A stretch of 64,000 bases of DNA from Nocardia sp. (GTDB lineage: Bacteria > Actinomycetota > Actinomycetes > Mycobacteriales > Mycobacteriaceae). This document shows positions 32,254 to 41,317 of this stretch, in pieces; the stretch's first letter is position 1; each line of letters starts with the position of its first letter. The position numbers and the translations under genes are program-made. The stretch is taken from NCBI RefSeq assembly GCF_025465275.1, contig NZ_JAODNK010000216.1:1-64000 (forward strand), given 5' to 3'. The notes beneath the pieces are model-generated. The model worked only from the letters and a program-made list of their open reading frames with translations, did no database searches and was not told the origin of the DNA.

Positions 32254-34869
32254 GTGACAATTCCGTTGGTTCGGCCCTCTGGTGTTCCGATTCCGGCTTT
32301 CCCAACGCTTTCCAGAGTGGCTCTGGAGAAGCGCCTGGATAGTGCTGTGGATACGGCTAATACGAGTGTGCTGCTGATTTGCGCGCCGGCCGGTAGCGGC
32401 AAGACGGTACTACTGGCGGACTGGCTGGAGCATCGCGACGGCGGCCCGCATCCCCGCACCGGCGTGGCCTGGTGCACCGTCACCGACGAGATGAACGAGG
32501 GGGCGGCCTTCTGGGCGGCGGTCCGCCACGCGCTCGGCGTCACTCTCACCGATGCGCCCCGCCGCATGATGCCCGCCACGCAGATCTCCGATGCGGTCGC
32601 GCTGGGCGCAGCGCTGGCGAGTCATGCCATGCCGACGGTGCTGGTGATCGACGACGCGCATCTGCTCACCGATCCGCAGGTGCTCGCGGGATTCGAACAC
32701 TTCCTGCAGAATTCGCCGCTGACCGTCACCACGATCATCTCCGGCCGAGTCGCGCCGCCACTGCGCTGGCACTCGCTGGACCTGCGCGGTGGCCTCACCC
32801 GGCTCGGCTTCGGCGATCTCACCCTGACCACCGGCCAGATCGCCGAGCTGTGCGCGCAGCACGGCTGCCGTCTGACCGATGCGGAACTCGCGACCGTGCT
32901 GGAGCTGACCGAGGGCTGGCCCGCGCTGGTCCGCATCGTCGCCAGCCAGCTCGCCGATCATCCGGACGAGCACGCCGCGGCGCTCACCGCCCTGGCGCGC
33001 GGGCCGCATGCCGTCTCCGACTATCTGGCCGACGAATTCATCACCGATATTCCGGTGCATCTGCGAATGTTCCTGACCTACACCAGCATTCTCGACACCT
33101 TCTCCGAATCGCTGGCCGATGCGCTGGTCGGCGATGGCGCCGAGCATGCGCTGCACGAGCTCGGGCGGCTCGAATTCCCGCTCACCAGCACGCTGCGCGA
33201 TGGCCAGCTGTGGTTCGAATATCACCCGATCCTGCGCTGCCACTTTCGCGCCGAGGCGTATCGGCTGGGCCGGGAGAACCGCTCGGAGCTGCATAGTCGG
33301 GCCGCCGACTGGTTCCGGGACATGGGTCTGCGGGCGCCGGCGCTGAGCCAGCTGCTCGAGGTCCCCGACCGCGGCGCGCTGACCGAATTCCTCTCCGACG
33401 CCGGCATGGCCATGGTGCTCGACGGTGACGGCGCCGAACTCTTCGAACAGCTGCAGCGGTCCCAGCCCGCGCTCGCGGACGATCCGTTCGTCTGGCTGCT
33501 GCGCGTGGTGACCGCGCTGGTCGCCGGCGATACCGCCGATGCGTCGGCCTATCTCGCGGTCGCCCGGGCCCGTGATGAGCAGTGCGAATCGTTTGTGCCC
33601 GAGTGCTGGCTCGCCTCGCTCACCCTGGCCATCACCGCCGATATCGCGGTATCGGGTGGTATCGCCCTGGGCGACTTCGAGATTCCCGAGTCGATTCCGT
33701 CCACCGGCCAGGCGGATATCGATTGTTATGCGGCCATCCAGACCGCGACCGCGCTGGTCGCTCGCGGTGAGGTCGAGCGCGGTGAGCGGCTGCTGAAATC
33801 CGGTCTGGCTCTTGCCGAGCACGCCGGGCGGCCGCTGCTGGCCATTCACGCGGTGACCCGGCTGGCCCTCGCGGCCTGTGTTGTCGGCGCGGTGACCACC
33901 ATGCGCGAGCGGTCCGAACGCAGTCTCGCCATTGCCGCCGCCCATGCCGTACCGCAGACCGCCGACACCACGCAGGCCATGACCATGGCCGCGCTCGGCG
34001 CGTATCTGCATGGTGAGGAACCGGATCCGGCCTATATCGCCGCCGCGCTCAGCGGTCATGCCCGCCGTGACGGTTCGATCGGCCCGGCCGGGGGCCTGCA
34101 TGCGCAAGTGGTCGGGCAGCTGCTGCAGTTCGAGCGCGCCGAGGACAAGGGCGCAGCTGCCGAGGCCGTCCGGCACTGTCTGCTCGAACTGCTGGCCAAG
34201 CATCCGGCTACGGTGACCAGCAGCGGGCTGATCCCGCACGCAGTGTGGGTGATGTTGCGGGTGCACGAGCCGCGCAGCGCCCGGCTGATGGTCGAGCGAG
34301 CGCGCGTCGCCATCGGCGATACGCCTGAGATCACGGTGGCCCGGGCTGCCCTGTCGCAGGCTGTCAACCGGTCGACCACCACTCGCGCCCTGCTTGACCC
34401 GCTGCTCGCGAACGCGCATGCGCTGCACCCCGTCACCGCGATTACCGGATGGTTGCTGTATGCCCTGTCGCATCAGGATTCGAGCATGCCGACAAAGGTG
34501 CACAGTGGTATCGAAAAGGCGCTGCGAGCGGCCGCGCCGGAGCGAATTGTGCGCCCCTTCTTCGATATTCCGCATGCTGTCGATCTGCTCGATACCTATG
34601 CGGGACGATTCGGCAACTATGATGCCTTCGCCGAGCTGATTCGCCGTCATCCCAATTCTCGGCGCCGGGCCTCGAATCCGCCGCTCACCGATACCGAGAT
34701 GGTCGTGTTGAAGCAGTTGCCCTCCGGTCGCACCGCACAGCAGATCGCGACCGATCTGGGCGTGTCCATCAATACCGTGAAAACTCATCTGCGCGGCATC
34801 TATTCGAAGCTCGACGCCAATTCCAGGCTGGGAGCGCTCGATCGCGCCCGGCATTCGGGCTGGCTCTGA
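32254..34869 (+). CDS. LuxR-family (MalT-like, LAL) ATP-dependent transcriptional regulator
   Basis: An 871-residue regulator. The AAA/STAND ATPase has Walker A APAGSGKT at residues 44-51 and Walker B VLVIDDAHLL near 129-138. A long helical repeat middle follows, and the C-terminal LuxR HTH (about 805-868) reads LTDTEMVVLKQLPSGRTAQQIATDLGVS ... VKTHLRGIYSKL. GTG 32254 has a CAGGAGG SD. Target genes unknown; the SulP transporter 134 bp downstream on the same strand is a candidate. Confidence 0.88.
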   Translation: MTIPLVRPSGVPIPAFPTLSRVALEKRLDSAVDTANTSVLLICAPAGSGKTVLLADWLEHRDGGPHPRTGVAWCTVTDEMNEGAAFWAAVRHALGVTLTDAPRRMMPATQISDAVALGAALASHAMPTVLVIDDAHLLTDPQVLAGFEHFLQNSPLTVTTIISGRVAPPLRWHSLDLRGGLTRLGFGDLTLTTGQIAELCAQHGCRLTDAELATVLELTEGWPALVRIVASQLADHPDEHAAALTALARGPHAVSDYLADEFITDIPVHLRMFLTYTSILDTFSESLADALVGDGAEHALHELGRLEFPLTSTLRDGQLWFEYHPILRCHFRAEAYRLGRENRSELHSRAADWFRDMGLRAPALSQLLEVPDRGALTEFLSDAGMAMVLDGDGAELFEQLQRSQPALADDPFVWLLRVVTALVAGDTADASAYLAVARARDEQCESFVPECWLASLTLAITADIAVSGGIALGDFEIPESIPSTGQADIDCYAAIQTATALVARGEVERGERLLKSGLALAEHAGRPLLAIHAVTRLALAACVVGAVTTMRERSERSLAIAAAHAVPQTADTTQAMTMAALGAYLHGEEPDPAYIAAALSGHARRDGSIGPAGGLHAQVVGQLLQFERAEDKGAAAEAVRHCLLELLAKHPATVTSSGLIPHAVWVMLRVHEPRSARLMVERARVAIGDTPEITVARAALSQAVNRSTTTRALLDPLLANAHALHPVTAITGWLLYALSHQDSSMPTKVHSGIEKALRAAAPERIVRPFFDIPHAVDLLDTYAGRFGNYDAFAELIRRHPNSRRRASNPPLTDTEMVVLKQLPSGRTAQQIATDLGVSINTVKTHLRGIYSKLDANSRLGALDRARHSGWL

Positions 34870-34965
34870 TCGACCCGGACTTCACCCGTGGCGTGTGAAG
34901 ACACACCGCCGCCGGTCGAGGAAGGTCGACCAGTGATCGACATAGCCACGCCGATAGGAGGCACC

Positions 34966-35010
34966 ATGGTTGCGCAGCTACTCGGCGGGCTGGGGAACGG
35001 ACTGTGGTGA
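34966..35010 (+). CDS. 14-codon leader ORF overlapping the sulP start
   Basis: ATG 34966 follows a strong TAGGAGG SD and encodes MVAQLLGGLGNGLW, ending TGA at 35008-35010. The SulP GTG start (35004 or 35007) lies inside its last codons in another frame, and SulP has no SD of its own. The simplest reading is a leader peptide that delivers ribosomes to sulP. Confidence 0.5.
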   Translation: MVAQLLGGLGNGLW

Positions 35011-36704
35011 GCGTACTGCTCTCCCGCGCCCGCGCCAAGATCGGCAAGCCCACCACCGCCGATGTGACCGCTGGTATGGCGACCGGACTGTTCAGCATTC
35101 CCGAGGGCATGGCGTACGCCTCGATCGCCGGATTCAGTCCGGTGGCGGGGCTCTACGCCGGTGTGATGCCGCCGATCCTGGGTTCGCTCACCGCGTCCAC
35201 GGTGCTCATGGTCACCACCCTCACCAGTGCCATCGCCCTGACCGGGCAGTCGGTCCTTTCGGATGCCGGCCTCGATTCACACAGTGCGGGAAACGTTGCG
35301 GCCCTGGCCATTATGGTCGGCCTGATCATGTTGCTCATGGGGCTGCTGCGGCTGGGCGTGGTGCTCAGCTTCGTCTCCAATGCGGTCATGATCGGCTTCT
35401 CCACCGGTATCGCGCTGCAGATCATCACCGGGGTGTTCAAGGACGCCACCGATTACAAGCCGGGCGGGCACAACAAGCTGGTGCAGGTGTGGAACTGGCT
35501 CACCGGCATATCGCACTGGCAGGCGACGACCACCTGGGTGGCGATCGCCACCGTGGCGGTGTGGGCGATCGCGCGGGTGATACCGAAACTCGAATCCCTG
35601 GCATTGCTCGTGGCCATGGTGGTGGTCAGCGTCGCGGTCGCCGCGCTGAGTCTGGATGTCGAACTGGTGCGGGGGATTGCCGAGATTCCGGCGGCGCTGC
35701 CCGGTCTGTCGCTGCCGAACTGGGACGCGATGCCACATCTGGTGCCCGGCGCCTTATCGGTCGCGCTGGTCGCGCTGGCACAGGCGGCCGGCGTCGCACC
35801 CTCGATGCCCAATCCCGATGGTTCGCGCTCGAATATGAACGGCGACTTCATTTCCCAGGGTGTCGCCAATATCGGCGGCGGCCTGTTCCAGGCGCTCCCG
35901 TCCGGTGGTTCGCTCTCGCGCACCGGCGTCGCCTCCAGTGTCGGCGCGCGCACCCGTTGGGCGGGCGTCATTTCCGGCGTCTTCCTGGCCGTGGTCGTGC
36001 TGACCTGTGCCAAGCTGGCGGAACGCATTCCGGTACCGGTGATCGGCGGACTCATTCTGGTGGTCGGCGGTGAGCTCATCTGGGGCAAGCGCGCCGATAT
36101 CGTGATGGTCTGGCGCACTTCGAAACTCTCCACCGCCGCCATGCTCGCCACCTTCGCCGCGACCACCCAGCTGCCGCTGCAGCAGGCCATTGTCATCGGC
36201 GCCGTGCTGTCGCTACTGCTGTTCTGCGTACAGGCCACGCGCGGAACCGAACTCACCGCACTGCAGCGCGGGGCGGACGGCGTGTGGTCGACCGCGCCGG
36301 TGCCCGCCAAGCTGACCTCCGGCGAGGTGACCGTTCTCAATTACGACGGCTCCAGCTTCTTCGCCGAACTTCCGCGCCTGGAAGCCGGGCTGCCCGACTT
36401 CACCGGTGCGCGCAATGCGGTGCTCGTGCTGGTCCTGCGTGCGGCACCCGACATCCCGTCCTCCGCCATGCTGAAACTGTTCCGCCGCTACGCGAATCAG
36501 CTGCACGACGAGGGCGGCCAACTCATCCTCACCGGCGTCCGCCCAGCCCTGGCCCAAGCCCTGCAACGCACCGGCATCACCGACCTACTCGGCCCCCACG
36601 ACATAATCCCCGCCACCACCGTCCTGCTCGGCCCCCTCGACCAGGCCATCGCCCGCGGCCACGCCTGGATCGCCGCCCGCGAAGGCGAACAACCCAAGCC
36701 CTGA
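35004..36704 (+). CDS. SulP/SLC26 family anion transporter
   Basis: A 566-residue membrane protein with about 12 helices and a cytoplasmic STAS domain (about residues 445-555, VTVLNYDGSSFFAE ... LILTGVRPALAQAL). The family motif is in the first helices: GLFSIPEGMAYASIAGFSPVAGLYA. Members carry sulfate, bicarbonate or dicarboxylates; the substrate cannot be told apart here. No carbonic anhydrase or sulfate-assimilation gene is next to it. Start GTG 35004 (or 35007) lies inside a 14-codon leader ORF. The gene converges on the next with a 3-bp gap. Confidence 0.88.
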   Translation: MVSVLLSRARAKIGKPTTADVTAGMATGLFSIPEGMAYASIAGFSPVAGLYAGVMPPILGSLTASTVLMVTTLTSAIALTGQSVLSDAGLDSHSAGNVAALAIMVGLIMLLMGLLRLGVVLSFVSNAVMIGFSTGIALQIITGVFKDATDYKPGGHNKLVQVWNWLTGISHWQATTTWVAIATVAVWAIARVIPKLESLALLVAMVVVSVAVAALSLDVELVRGIAEIPAALPGLSLPNWDAMPHLVPGALSVALVALAQAAGVAPSMPNPDGSRSNMNGDFISQGVANIGGGLFQALPSGGSLSRTGVASSVGARTRWAGVISGVFLAVVVLTCAKLAERIPVPVIGGLILVVGGELIWGKRADIVMVWRTSKLSTAAMLATFAATTQLPLQQAIVIGAVLSLLLFCVQATRGTELTALQRGADGVWSTAPVPAKLTSGEVTVLNYDGSSFFAELPRLEAGLPDFTGARNAVLVLVLRAAPDIPSSAMLKLFRRYANQLHDEGGQLILTGVRPALAQALQRTGITDLLGPHDIIPATTVLLGPLDQAIARGHAWIAAREGEQPKP

Positions 36705-36707
36705 CAA

Positions 36708-36935
36708 TCATCTGTGCCCGTGGGTGATCCGGTGGTGCGCTGCCAATAGACGGGGCACCACCAGATAGACCGCGCTGGGAACGACGACCGCGGTCAAGGC
36801 CAGCGCCCGCAGCACCGGTGGCCAGGTCGCGCTGAACGGGGCCATCACGGTCATGCCCAAGGCGACCATCGGGAAAATGGCCAGCCAGCTGATCAGGGCT
36901 CGGACGTGCACCGACGGGGTGGGAGTGGCAGTCAT
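36708..36935 (-). CDS. Small two-helix membrane protein
   Basis: A 75-residue protein with two hydrophobic helices (ALISWLAIFPMVALGMTVMAPF and a second from ALALTAVVV) and the PxxYLVVPRL ending. It resembles the membrane tail of proteins annotated as antibiotic biosynthesis monooxygenase-like, here without the monooxygenase part. It is divergent from the LysR gene, whose binding-box-like repeat lies between them. Function unknown. Confidence 0.65.
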   Translation of the reverse strand: MTATPTPSVHVRALISWLAIFPMVALGMTVMAPFSATWPPVLRALALTAVVVPSAVYLVVPRLLAAHHRITHGHR

Positions 36936-37114
36936 TTCGACTCCGTTCGAAGCGTCGATCACGCACGGGTGCAAGTCTTCTCGGAAGGTGGGTCGGCACC
37001 CGTCCCGACCGCTCCGCCCGACGTCCGGACGTGGGGGAGAGGGGGACGGGTTGCCGCCCTGGGCCCGAATCGATCATCGGCGACGGGCGGTGCGCGGGTC
37101 AATCCTCGGATTGG

Positions 37115-37130
37115 CTTGGCATTCCCCAAG
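37115..37130. promoter_or_regulatory. LysR-type binding box
   Basis: CTTGG-n6-CCAAG, a perfect interrupted palindrome containing the T-N11-A spacing typical of LysR sites, 29 bp before the LysR start in the divergent gap. Confidence 0.5.
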
Positions 37131-37158
37131 ATCGGGCTTGGGAGGGGCGGGCTCTACG

Positions 37159-38079
37159 GTGGCAGATGTGCGCATGACCTTCGATGATCTGCGGGTGTTC
37201 GTGGCCGTCTGCCAGGCGGGCAGCCTCAGCGCGGTCGCGCGCGAGCTGTCCTGCACCCAGTCCGCGGTGAGTCAGCATGTGAAGCGGCTCGAACAGGCCA
37301 CTGGGGTAAAGCTTTTGGAACGGGGATTACACGGTGTGACGCCCACGCCGGAGGGTTTGGTACTGCGTGCGGCGGCCAGCGACGGGATCGCCGGCCTGGA
37401 CTCGGCCCTGCGGCGGATCGGCGAATCCGCCCGTGGCGAGGCCGGATCGGTGCGGGTCACCACGGGTGCGACAACGATCCGGCACTTCATGTCCGACGCG
37501 ATTATCGACTTCCGGCAACACTTTCCGCGCGCGACACTGGATTTCCGCACGATCATCTCCAGTCGCAGCTGTTTCGATTGGCTCACCGAAGGCACGGTCG
37601 ACCTGGCCTGGGTGACGATTCACGGATCGGTCAGCGGCGTCGAGCAGCGCCCTGTCATGGATCTGCCCTGGGTGCTGGCCGTCCGCGAGGATGATCCGCT
37701 GGCCGACCGATGTCAGATCACCCCCGCCGACCTCGCCGATATCCGCCACATCCGGCTTCCCGACAATTCCGTGTCCCGCATCCATCTCGACGCCGCGCTG
37801 ACTCGACTGGGCGTCCGCCTCACCTCGGAAACCGGTGTCACCGACTGGAATACCGCCGTGCTGCTCGCCGAACTCGGTGTCGGTCATGCGGTTGTCCCCG
37901 ACCTCCCGTACGCCGGCGCCTCGACAACCCCACTGCGATTCCTGCCGCTGCCGTACATCCCCCCGCTGCCCGTCGGCTGGGCCGTCCGCCGCTGGGACGC
38001 CCTCACACCCCTGGCGCGTGCCTTCGCCGACATGGTCGATCAGCAATGCCGGACCTACCAGCGCGACCGTGCCCGGTGA
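37159..38079 (+). CDS. LysR-family transcriptional regulator
   Basis: A 306-residue regulator: N-terminal winged HTH (about residues 7-65: DDLRVFVAVCQAGSLSAVARELSCTQSAVSQHVKRLE) and a C-terminal periplasmic-binding-protein-like effector domain. It probably controls the divergent two-helix membrane protein and itself. GTG 37159 has GGAGGGGCGG eight bases upstream; ATG 37174 is an alternative with the HTH intact. Confidence 0.87.
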   Translation: MADVRMTFDDLRVFVAVCQAGSLSAVARELSCTQSAVSQHVKRLEQATGVKLLERGLHGVTPTPEGLVLRAAASDGIAGLDSALRRIGESARGEAGSVRVTTGATTIRHFMSDAIIDFRQHFPRATLDFRTIISSRSCFDWLTEGTVDLAWVTIHGSVSGVEQRPVMDLPWVLAVREDDPLADRCQITPADLADIRHIRLPDNSVSRIHLDAALTRLGVRLTSETGVTDWNTAVLLAELGVGHAVVPDLPYAGASTTPLRFLPLPYIPPLPVGWAVRRWDALTPLARAFADMVDQQCRTYQRDRAR

Positions 38080-38136
38080 GGCGGCTTCATCCCTGCACAC
38101 CGTGGGCGCCGGAGGGGGCAGGAGCGGCAATCTCCG

Positions 38137-38289
38137 GTGGCCTGGTTCGCCGACGGCGCGGACGACCGGCTCGAGGGCGCCGATCGGGAGCAGGCCTGGC
38201 AGCTCATCACCGCCGCCCAGCCGCGCTATGCGAAGTTCCAGGGCAAGACCGATCGGGAGTACCGGCTGATCCGGCTCAGCCCACGGTAA
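38137..38289 (+). pseudogene. C-terminal fragment of an oxidoreductase-like gene
   Basis: Fifty codons encode AWFADGADDRLEGADREQAW ... RYAKFQGKTDREYRLIRLSPR, which has the ending pattern (R-YA-x-Q-x-K-T-x-R-x-x-x-x-I-x-L) seen in split beta-barrel or deazaflavin-dependent oxidoreductases. No N-terminal part or SD is present. The frame is the same as lysR and continues directly after its stop. Probably a gene remnant; the family call is tentative. Confidence 0.4.
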
Positions 38290-38295
38290 TCGCGC

Positions 38296-38943
38296 TCAGC
38301 AGAAGGTGATGATGGTGCGGTTTTCGACGGAGACGCGGGCTGCCTCGTAGAAGAGCAGCCACGTCTCCTTTTCGCGGTACAGCGCGGCATCGTCGTCGAA
38401 TCCTTCGGACAACCTGTCGATTTCGGCATCGGTCAACTGCCCGTCGACCAGTGTGATGCCGAGATACGGTGCGACATAGACGAGTTCACGTAGTAGCGCA
38501 TTGCTCGATCCGACCATGCCGCCGGGAAGCCCCGAATCATCGTCCGGGAACAGCACTTCCTCGAAATCGACCGGGACGTAATAACCTTCGCAGTCCGAGT
38601 GGCAGAGCAGTTGCGACTCGAACATGTAGGTGAGCTGATCGACCGCCGGATCGTCGGCGGGATTCTCATCCTCGGCGACCGGTGTCAGCGCCTCATCGGG
38701 CTTCTGCCGCGCCCGCGCATAGGCGCGCCGCAGATAGTGCACGAAGCTGTAGGGAACACCGCCCAGCCGACTCCGTTCGCTCGCGGTCCCGCGCGCCGTC
38801 GCCTCGGCGTGGGCCGGAAGTCCTTCCCCGGCAAGCAGTTCATTGATCGCGCGGAACTGGTCGCGCAGATAATCGAGGTGCTCGGGGTCGTCATCGCCCT
38901 TCAGCGCGTCAGCGAGTACGTGCGTTGCCACAGCCAGCCCCAT
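38296..38943 (-). CDS. Protein of unknown function
   Basis: A 215-residue soluble, acidic, mostly helical protein. Features: DPEHLDYLRDQFRAINELLAGEGLP near the N-terminus, an acidic linker near residue 90, a CHSDCEGYYVPVDFEEVLFPDDD stretch, and GSSNALLRELVYVAPYLGI. The CxxxC pair might bind metal, but it is not a known motif to me. Start ATG 38943; GTG 38949 in frame is possible. No operon partner: its neighbours are convergent and divergent. Confidence 0.6.
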   Translation of the reverse strand: MGLAVATHVLADALKGDDDPEHLDYLRDQFRAINELLAGEGLPAHAEATARGTASERSRLGGVPYSFVHYLRRAYARARQKPDEALTPVAEDENPADDPAVDQLTYMFESQLLCHSDCEGYYVPVDFEEVLFPDDDSGLPGGMVGSSNALLRELVYVAPYLGITLVDGQLTDAEIDRLSEGFDDDAALYREKETWLLFYEAARVSVENRTIITFC

Positions 38944-39001
38944 GCGCACGAGGCTAGCGTGCCGGAACGGCCGCGGCCATCCGTGGCCGGACCACCGTGT
39001 G

Positions 39002-39007
39002 GATAAT
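39002..39007 (+). promoter_or_regulatory. -10 box, probable leaderless start of the P-loop kinase gene
   Basis: GATAAT, close to consensus, ends 6 bases before GTG 39014, which lacks an SD. Confidence 0.5.
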
Positions 39008-39013
39008 GCACGG

Positions 39014-39574
39014 GTGGGCAGCGCGCGGCGGATCTCGGTGGTGGGTACCTCCGGTTCGGGGAAGAGTTCACTGGCGCAGCGGATTTCGCTGCAGCTGGGG
39101 ATTCCGCATATCGAACTCGACGCGATCTACCATCAGGCCGATTGGACGCCGATGCCCGATGCGGAATTCCGGGCCGCCGTCACCGAGCTGATCGCGCAGC
39201 CCGCCTGGGTGGCGGACGGCAACTACCGCGGCAAAGTCGGCTACCTGGTCTGGGGTCGCGCGGACACCGTGATCTGGTTCGATCTGCCGCGGCCACTGGT
39301 GATGGCGCAGATCATCAAGCGGACCCTGGGCCGTGCGATGGCCGGACGCGAACTGTGGAACGGCAATCGGGAACGCTGGACCAACCTGTTCTCGCTCGAC
39401 CCCGACCAGTCGGTCATCGTGTGGGCGTGGACAACTCATGCCAAGAATCGCGCGCAATATCTGAGCGCGCAGGCTGACCCGGCCTATCGACACATCGAAT
39501 TCGTTCGAGTGCGCTCACATCGGGAAGCTGCCGCATTTGTGGCCGGTCTCGGCGCGCAGCGGAAACCGGCCTGA
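39014..39574 (+). CDS. P-loop nucleoside kinase-like protein (FlaR/topology-modulation family)
   Basis: A 186-residue AAA/kinase-fold protein: Walker A VVGTSGSGKSSLAQ near residues 8-20, the substrate-loop ELDAIYHQADWTP, VADGNYRGK and the lid-like RRTLGRAMAGRELWNGNRE region. It resembles adenylate kinase-like proteins annotated as topology modulation protein, with no proven reaction. The GTG 39014 start is supported by the -10 box; an upstream in-frame start at 38942 would overlap the divergent gene. Confidence 0.75.
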   Translation: MGSARRISVVGTSGSGKSSLAQRISLQLGIPHIELDAIYHQADWTPMPDAEFRAAVTELIAQPAWVADGNYRGKVGYLVWGRADTVIWFDLPRPLVMAQIIKRTLGRAMAGRELWNGNRERWTNLFSLDPDQSVIVWAWTTHAKNRAQYLSAQADPAYRHIEFVRVRSHREAAAFVAGLGAQRKPA

Positions 39575-39581
39575 ATCACCG

Positions 39582-40304
39582 TCAGTGGATCTGTGGTGGT
39601 GCGGTGGCGCGGTCCAGCCATTCGGACATCAGTGCGCGCTCGGTATCGGTGAGCATCGGCAGCTTCGGCACGATGGTTCGGAACGCGACGGCGGCCGCCG
39701 TCGGACTGTCCTCGGCCAGTGCGGGCGCATCGGTGAGGATCGCTTGCATCACCGCGTCGAACATCGCGTCCGCGAGATCGAGATCCCGGTCGTGCGATGG
39801 CAGGGACAGCAGTGCGAGGACCGCGCCCGTGCCCGCGGCGTGAATGAGCTCTACCGCGCGGCGCTCGGGAACCCGGAGCCGACCAGCAACGGCCACTCGA
39901 TGGACGCGCGTGCGTAGCACCGCCATACCGGCGTTCGAGGCCGCAGACGTCCCGTCGCTGCGACCAGGATCGGTCAGGAGTGCGAACAGCGCCGCATTGG
40001 CAAGCCCGAACCCGATATGCGTGTCCCAGCCCGCGCGCAGCGCCGCGACCGGGTCGCTGTCGTCCTCGCTGAGCTTCTTCCCGGCGACATAGGTGGTGAA
40101 GACGTGCTCGGTGACGGCATCGAGCAGTCCGTCTTTGTCCCCGAACAGCCGATAGATCGTCGGGGCCTGGACACCGGCGGCCTGGGCGACGGCGCGTGTG
40201 GTGACGGCGACCGCGCCGTGCTCGCGAATCAGCTGCGCGGCGACCTCCACGAGCTGCGCCCGCGTCTCGTCCCTGGTGCTACCGACCGCTTTGGTGTCCG
40301 GCAT
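39582..40304 (-). CDS. TetR-family regulator
   Basis: A 240-residue regulator with HTH at about residues 18-62 (LVEVAAQLIREHGAVAVTTRAVAQAAGVQAPTIYRLFGDK). It is divergent from the NmrA-like oxidoreductase gene; the 90-bp gap carries palindromes, one over its own -10 (TATCGT on the minus strand, 6 bases before ATG, leaderless spacing). Autoregulation and control of the NmrA-like gene are likely. Confidence 0.85.
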   Translation of the reverse strand: MPDTKAVGSTRDETRAQLVEVAAQLIREHGAVAVTTRAVAQAAGVQAPTIYRLFGDKDGLLDAVTEHVFTTYVAGKKLSEDDSDPVAALRAGWDTHIGFGLANAALFALLTDPGRSDGTSAASNAGMAVLRTRVHRVAVAGRLRVPERRAVELIHAAGTGAVLALLSLPSHDRDLDLADAMFDAVMQAILTDAPALAEDSPTAAAVAFRTIVPKLPMLTDTERALMSEWLDRATAPPQIH

Positions 40305-40309
40305 GTATC

Positions 40310-40326
40310 AACGATAACGCATCGTT
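40310..40326. promoter_or_regulatory. TetR operator candidate
   Basis: AACGAT-n5-ATCGTT, perfect 6-bp arms, overlapping the TetR gene's own -10 box. A direct repeat TATCAGTG (40329-40336 and 40340-40347) lies just beyond, toward the oxidoreductase gene, and may be a second contact site. Confidence 0.5.
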
Positions 40327-40394
40327 GCTATCAGTGAATTATCAGTGCTAACGTGAATCCGGTTCCAGTGATAACACTCGAAAGAAGGCGGAGC

Positions 40395-41258
40395 ATGATC
40401 ATCGTTACCGGTGCCACGGGCACTCTCGGCTCCCAGGTAGTCCAGCAGCTGCTCGAACGAATTCCGGCGGACCGCGTCGGCGTCAGCGTTCGCGATCCGG
40501 CCCGCGCCGCAGACCTCGCGGCGCGCGGTGTGCGTGTCCGGCAGGGCGACTTCGCCGACCCGGATTCCCTTGCGTCGGCATTCGAGGGCGCTACGCAGGT
40601 CCTGATCGTCTCGTCGAACGAGACCGGAGGTTCGGCGGTCGCTCAGCACACCGCGGCGATCGACGCCGCCCGCGCCGCCGGCGCAGCGCGCATCCTCTAC
40701 ACGAGTCACCAAGGCGCTGCGGCAGATTCGCTCTTCGCTCCCATGCCCGACCACGCCGCGACCGAGCGCTACCTGGCCGAATCCGGCACCCCCTGCACCT
40801 CGCTGCGCAACGGTTTCTACGCCAGCACCGTCCCCCTGCTGCTGGGCCGCGCTCTCGAAACAGGCCAACTCGCCGCACCCGCCGACGGCCCGGTCTCGTG
40901 GACCACTCACCACGACCTCGCCGCCGCTACCGCCCGCATCCTCACCGAGGAATCCCGCTTCGACGGCCCCACCCCGCCGCTGACCGCCCCGGATGCCCTG
41001 GACCTCGAGGACATTGCCGGAATCCTCACCGACCTCACCGGCCGTCCCATCCACCGGATTGTCGTCGACGACGACGAATGGGCAGCCGGCTTGATCGAAC
41101 ACGGCATCCCCGCATCGCAGGCGACCATGCTGCTCGGCATGTTCCACGCCTCCCGCAACAGCGAATTCGCCACCACCGGCCCAACTCTCGGCAATCTCCT
41201 CACCCGAACCCCCACCCCACTCCGCGCGCTCCTCGCCGGACTCACCACCCCGAACTGA
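40395..41258 (+). CDS. NmrA-type NAD(P)-binding oxidoreductase (quinone oxidoreductase QorB-like)
   Basis: A 287-residue atypical short-chain dehydrogenase. The N-terminal dinucleotide motif is TGATGTLGSQV (about residues 5-15). The layout follows the QOR2/NmrA group: SVRDPARAADLAARGVRVRQGDF, then HQGAAADS in place of the classical Tyr-x-x-x-Lys. E. coli QorB reduces quinones with NADPH; others only sense NADP. SD GAAGGCGGA before ATG 40395. Probably induced when the divergent TetR protein releases. Confidence 0.83.
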   Translation: MIIVTGATGTLGSQVVQQLLERIPADRVGVSVRDPARAADLAARGVRVRQGDFADPDSLASAFEGATQVLIVSSNETGGSAVAQHTAAIDAARAAGAARILYTSHQGAAADSLFAPMPDHAATERYLAESGTPCTSLRNGFYASTVPLLLGRALETGQLAAPADGPVSWTTHHDLAAATARILTEESRFDGPTPPLTAPDALDLEDIAGILTDLTGRPIHRIVVDDDEWAAGLIEHGIPASQATMLLGMFHASRNSEFATTGPTLGNLLTRTPTPLRALLAGLTTPN

Positions 41259-41317
41259 CCAGCACCTCCACGAGATCCTCCGGTCGGCGTCACGACCGGG
41301 GGATACCGCCTGCAGGT

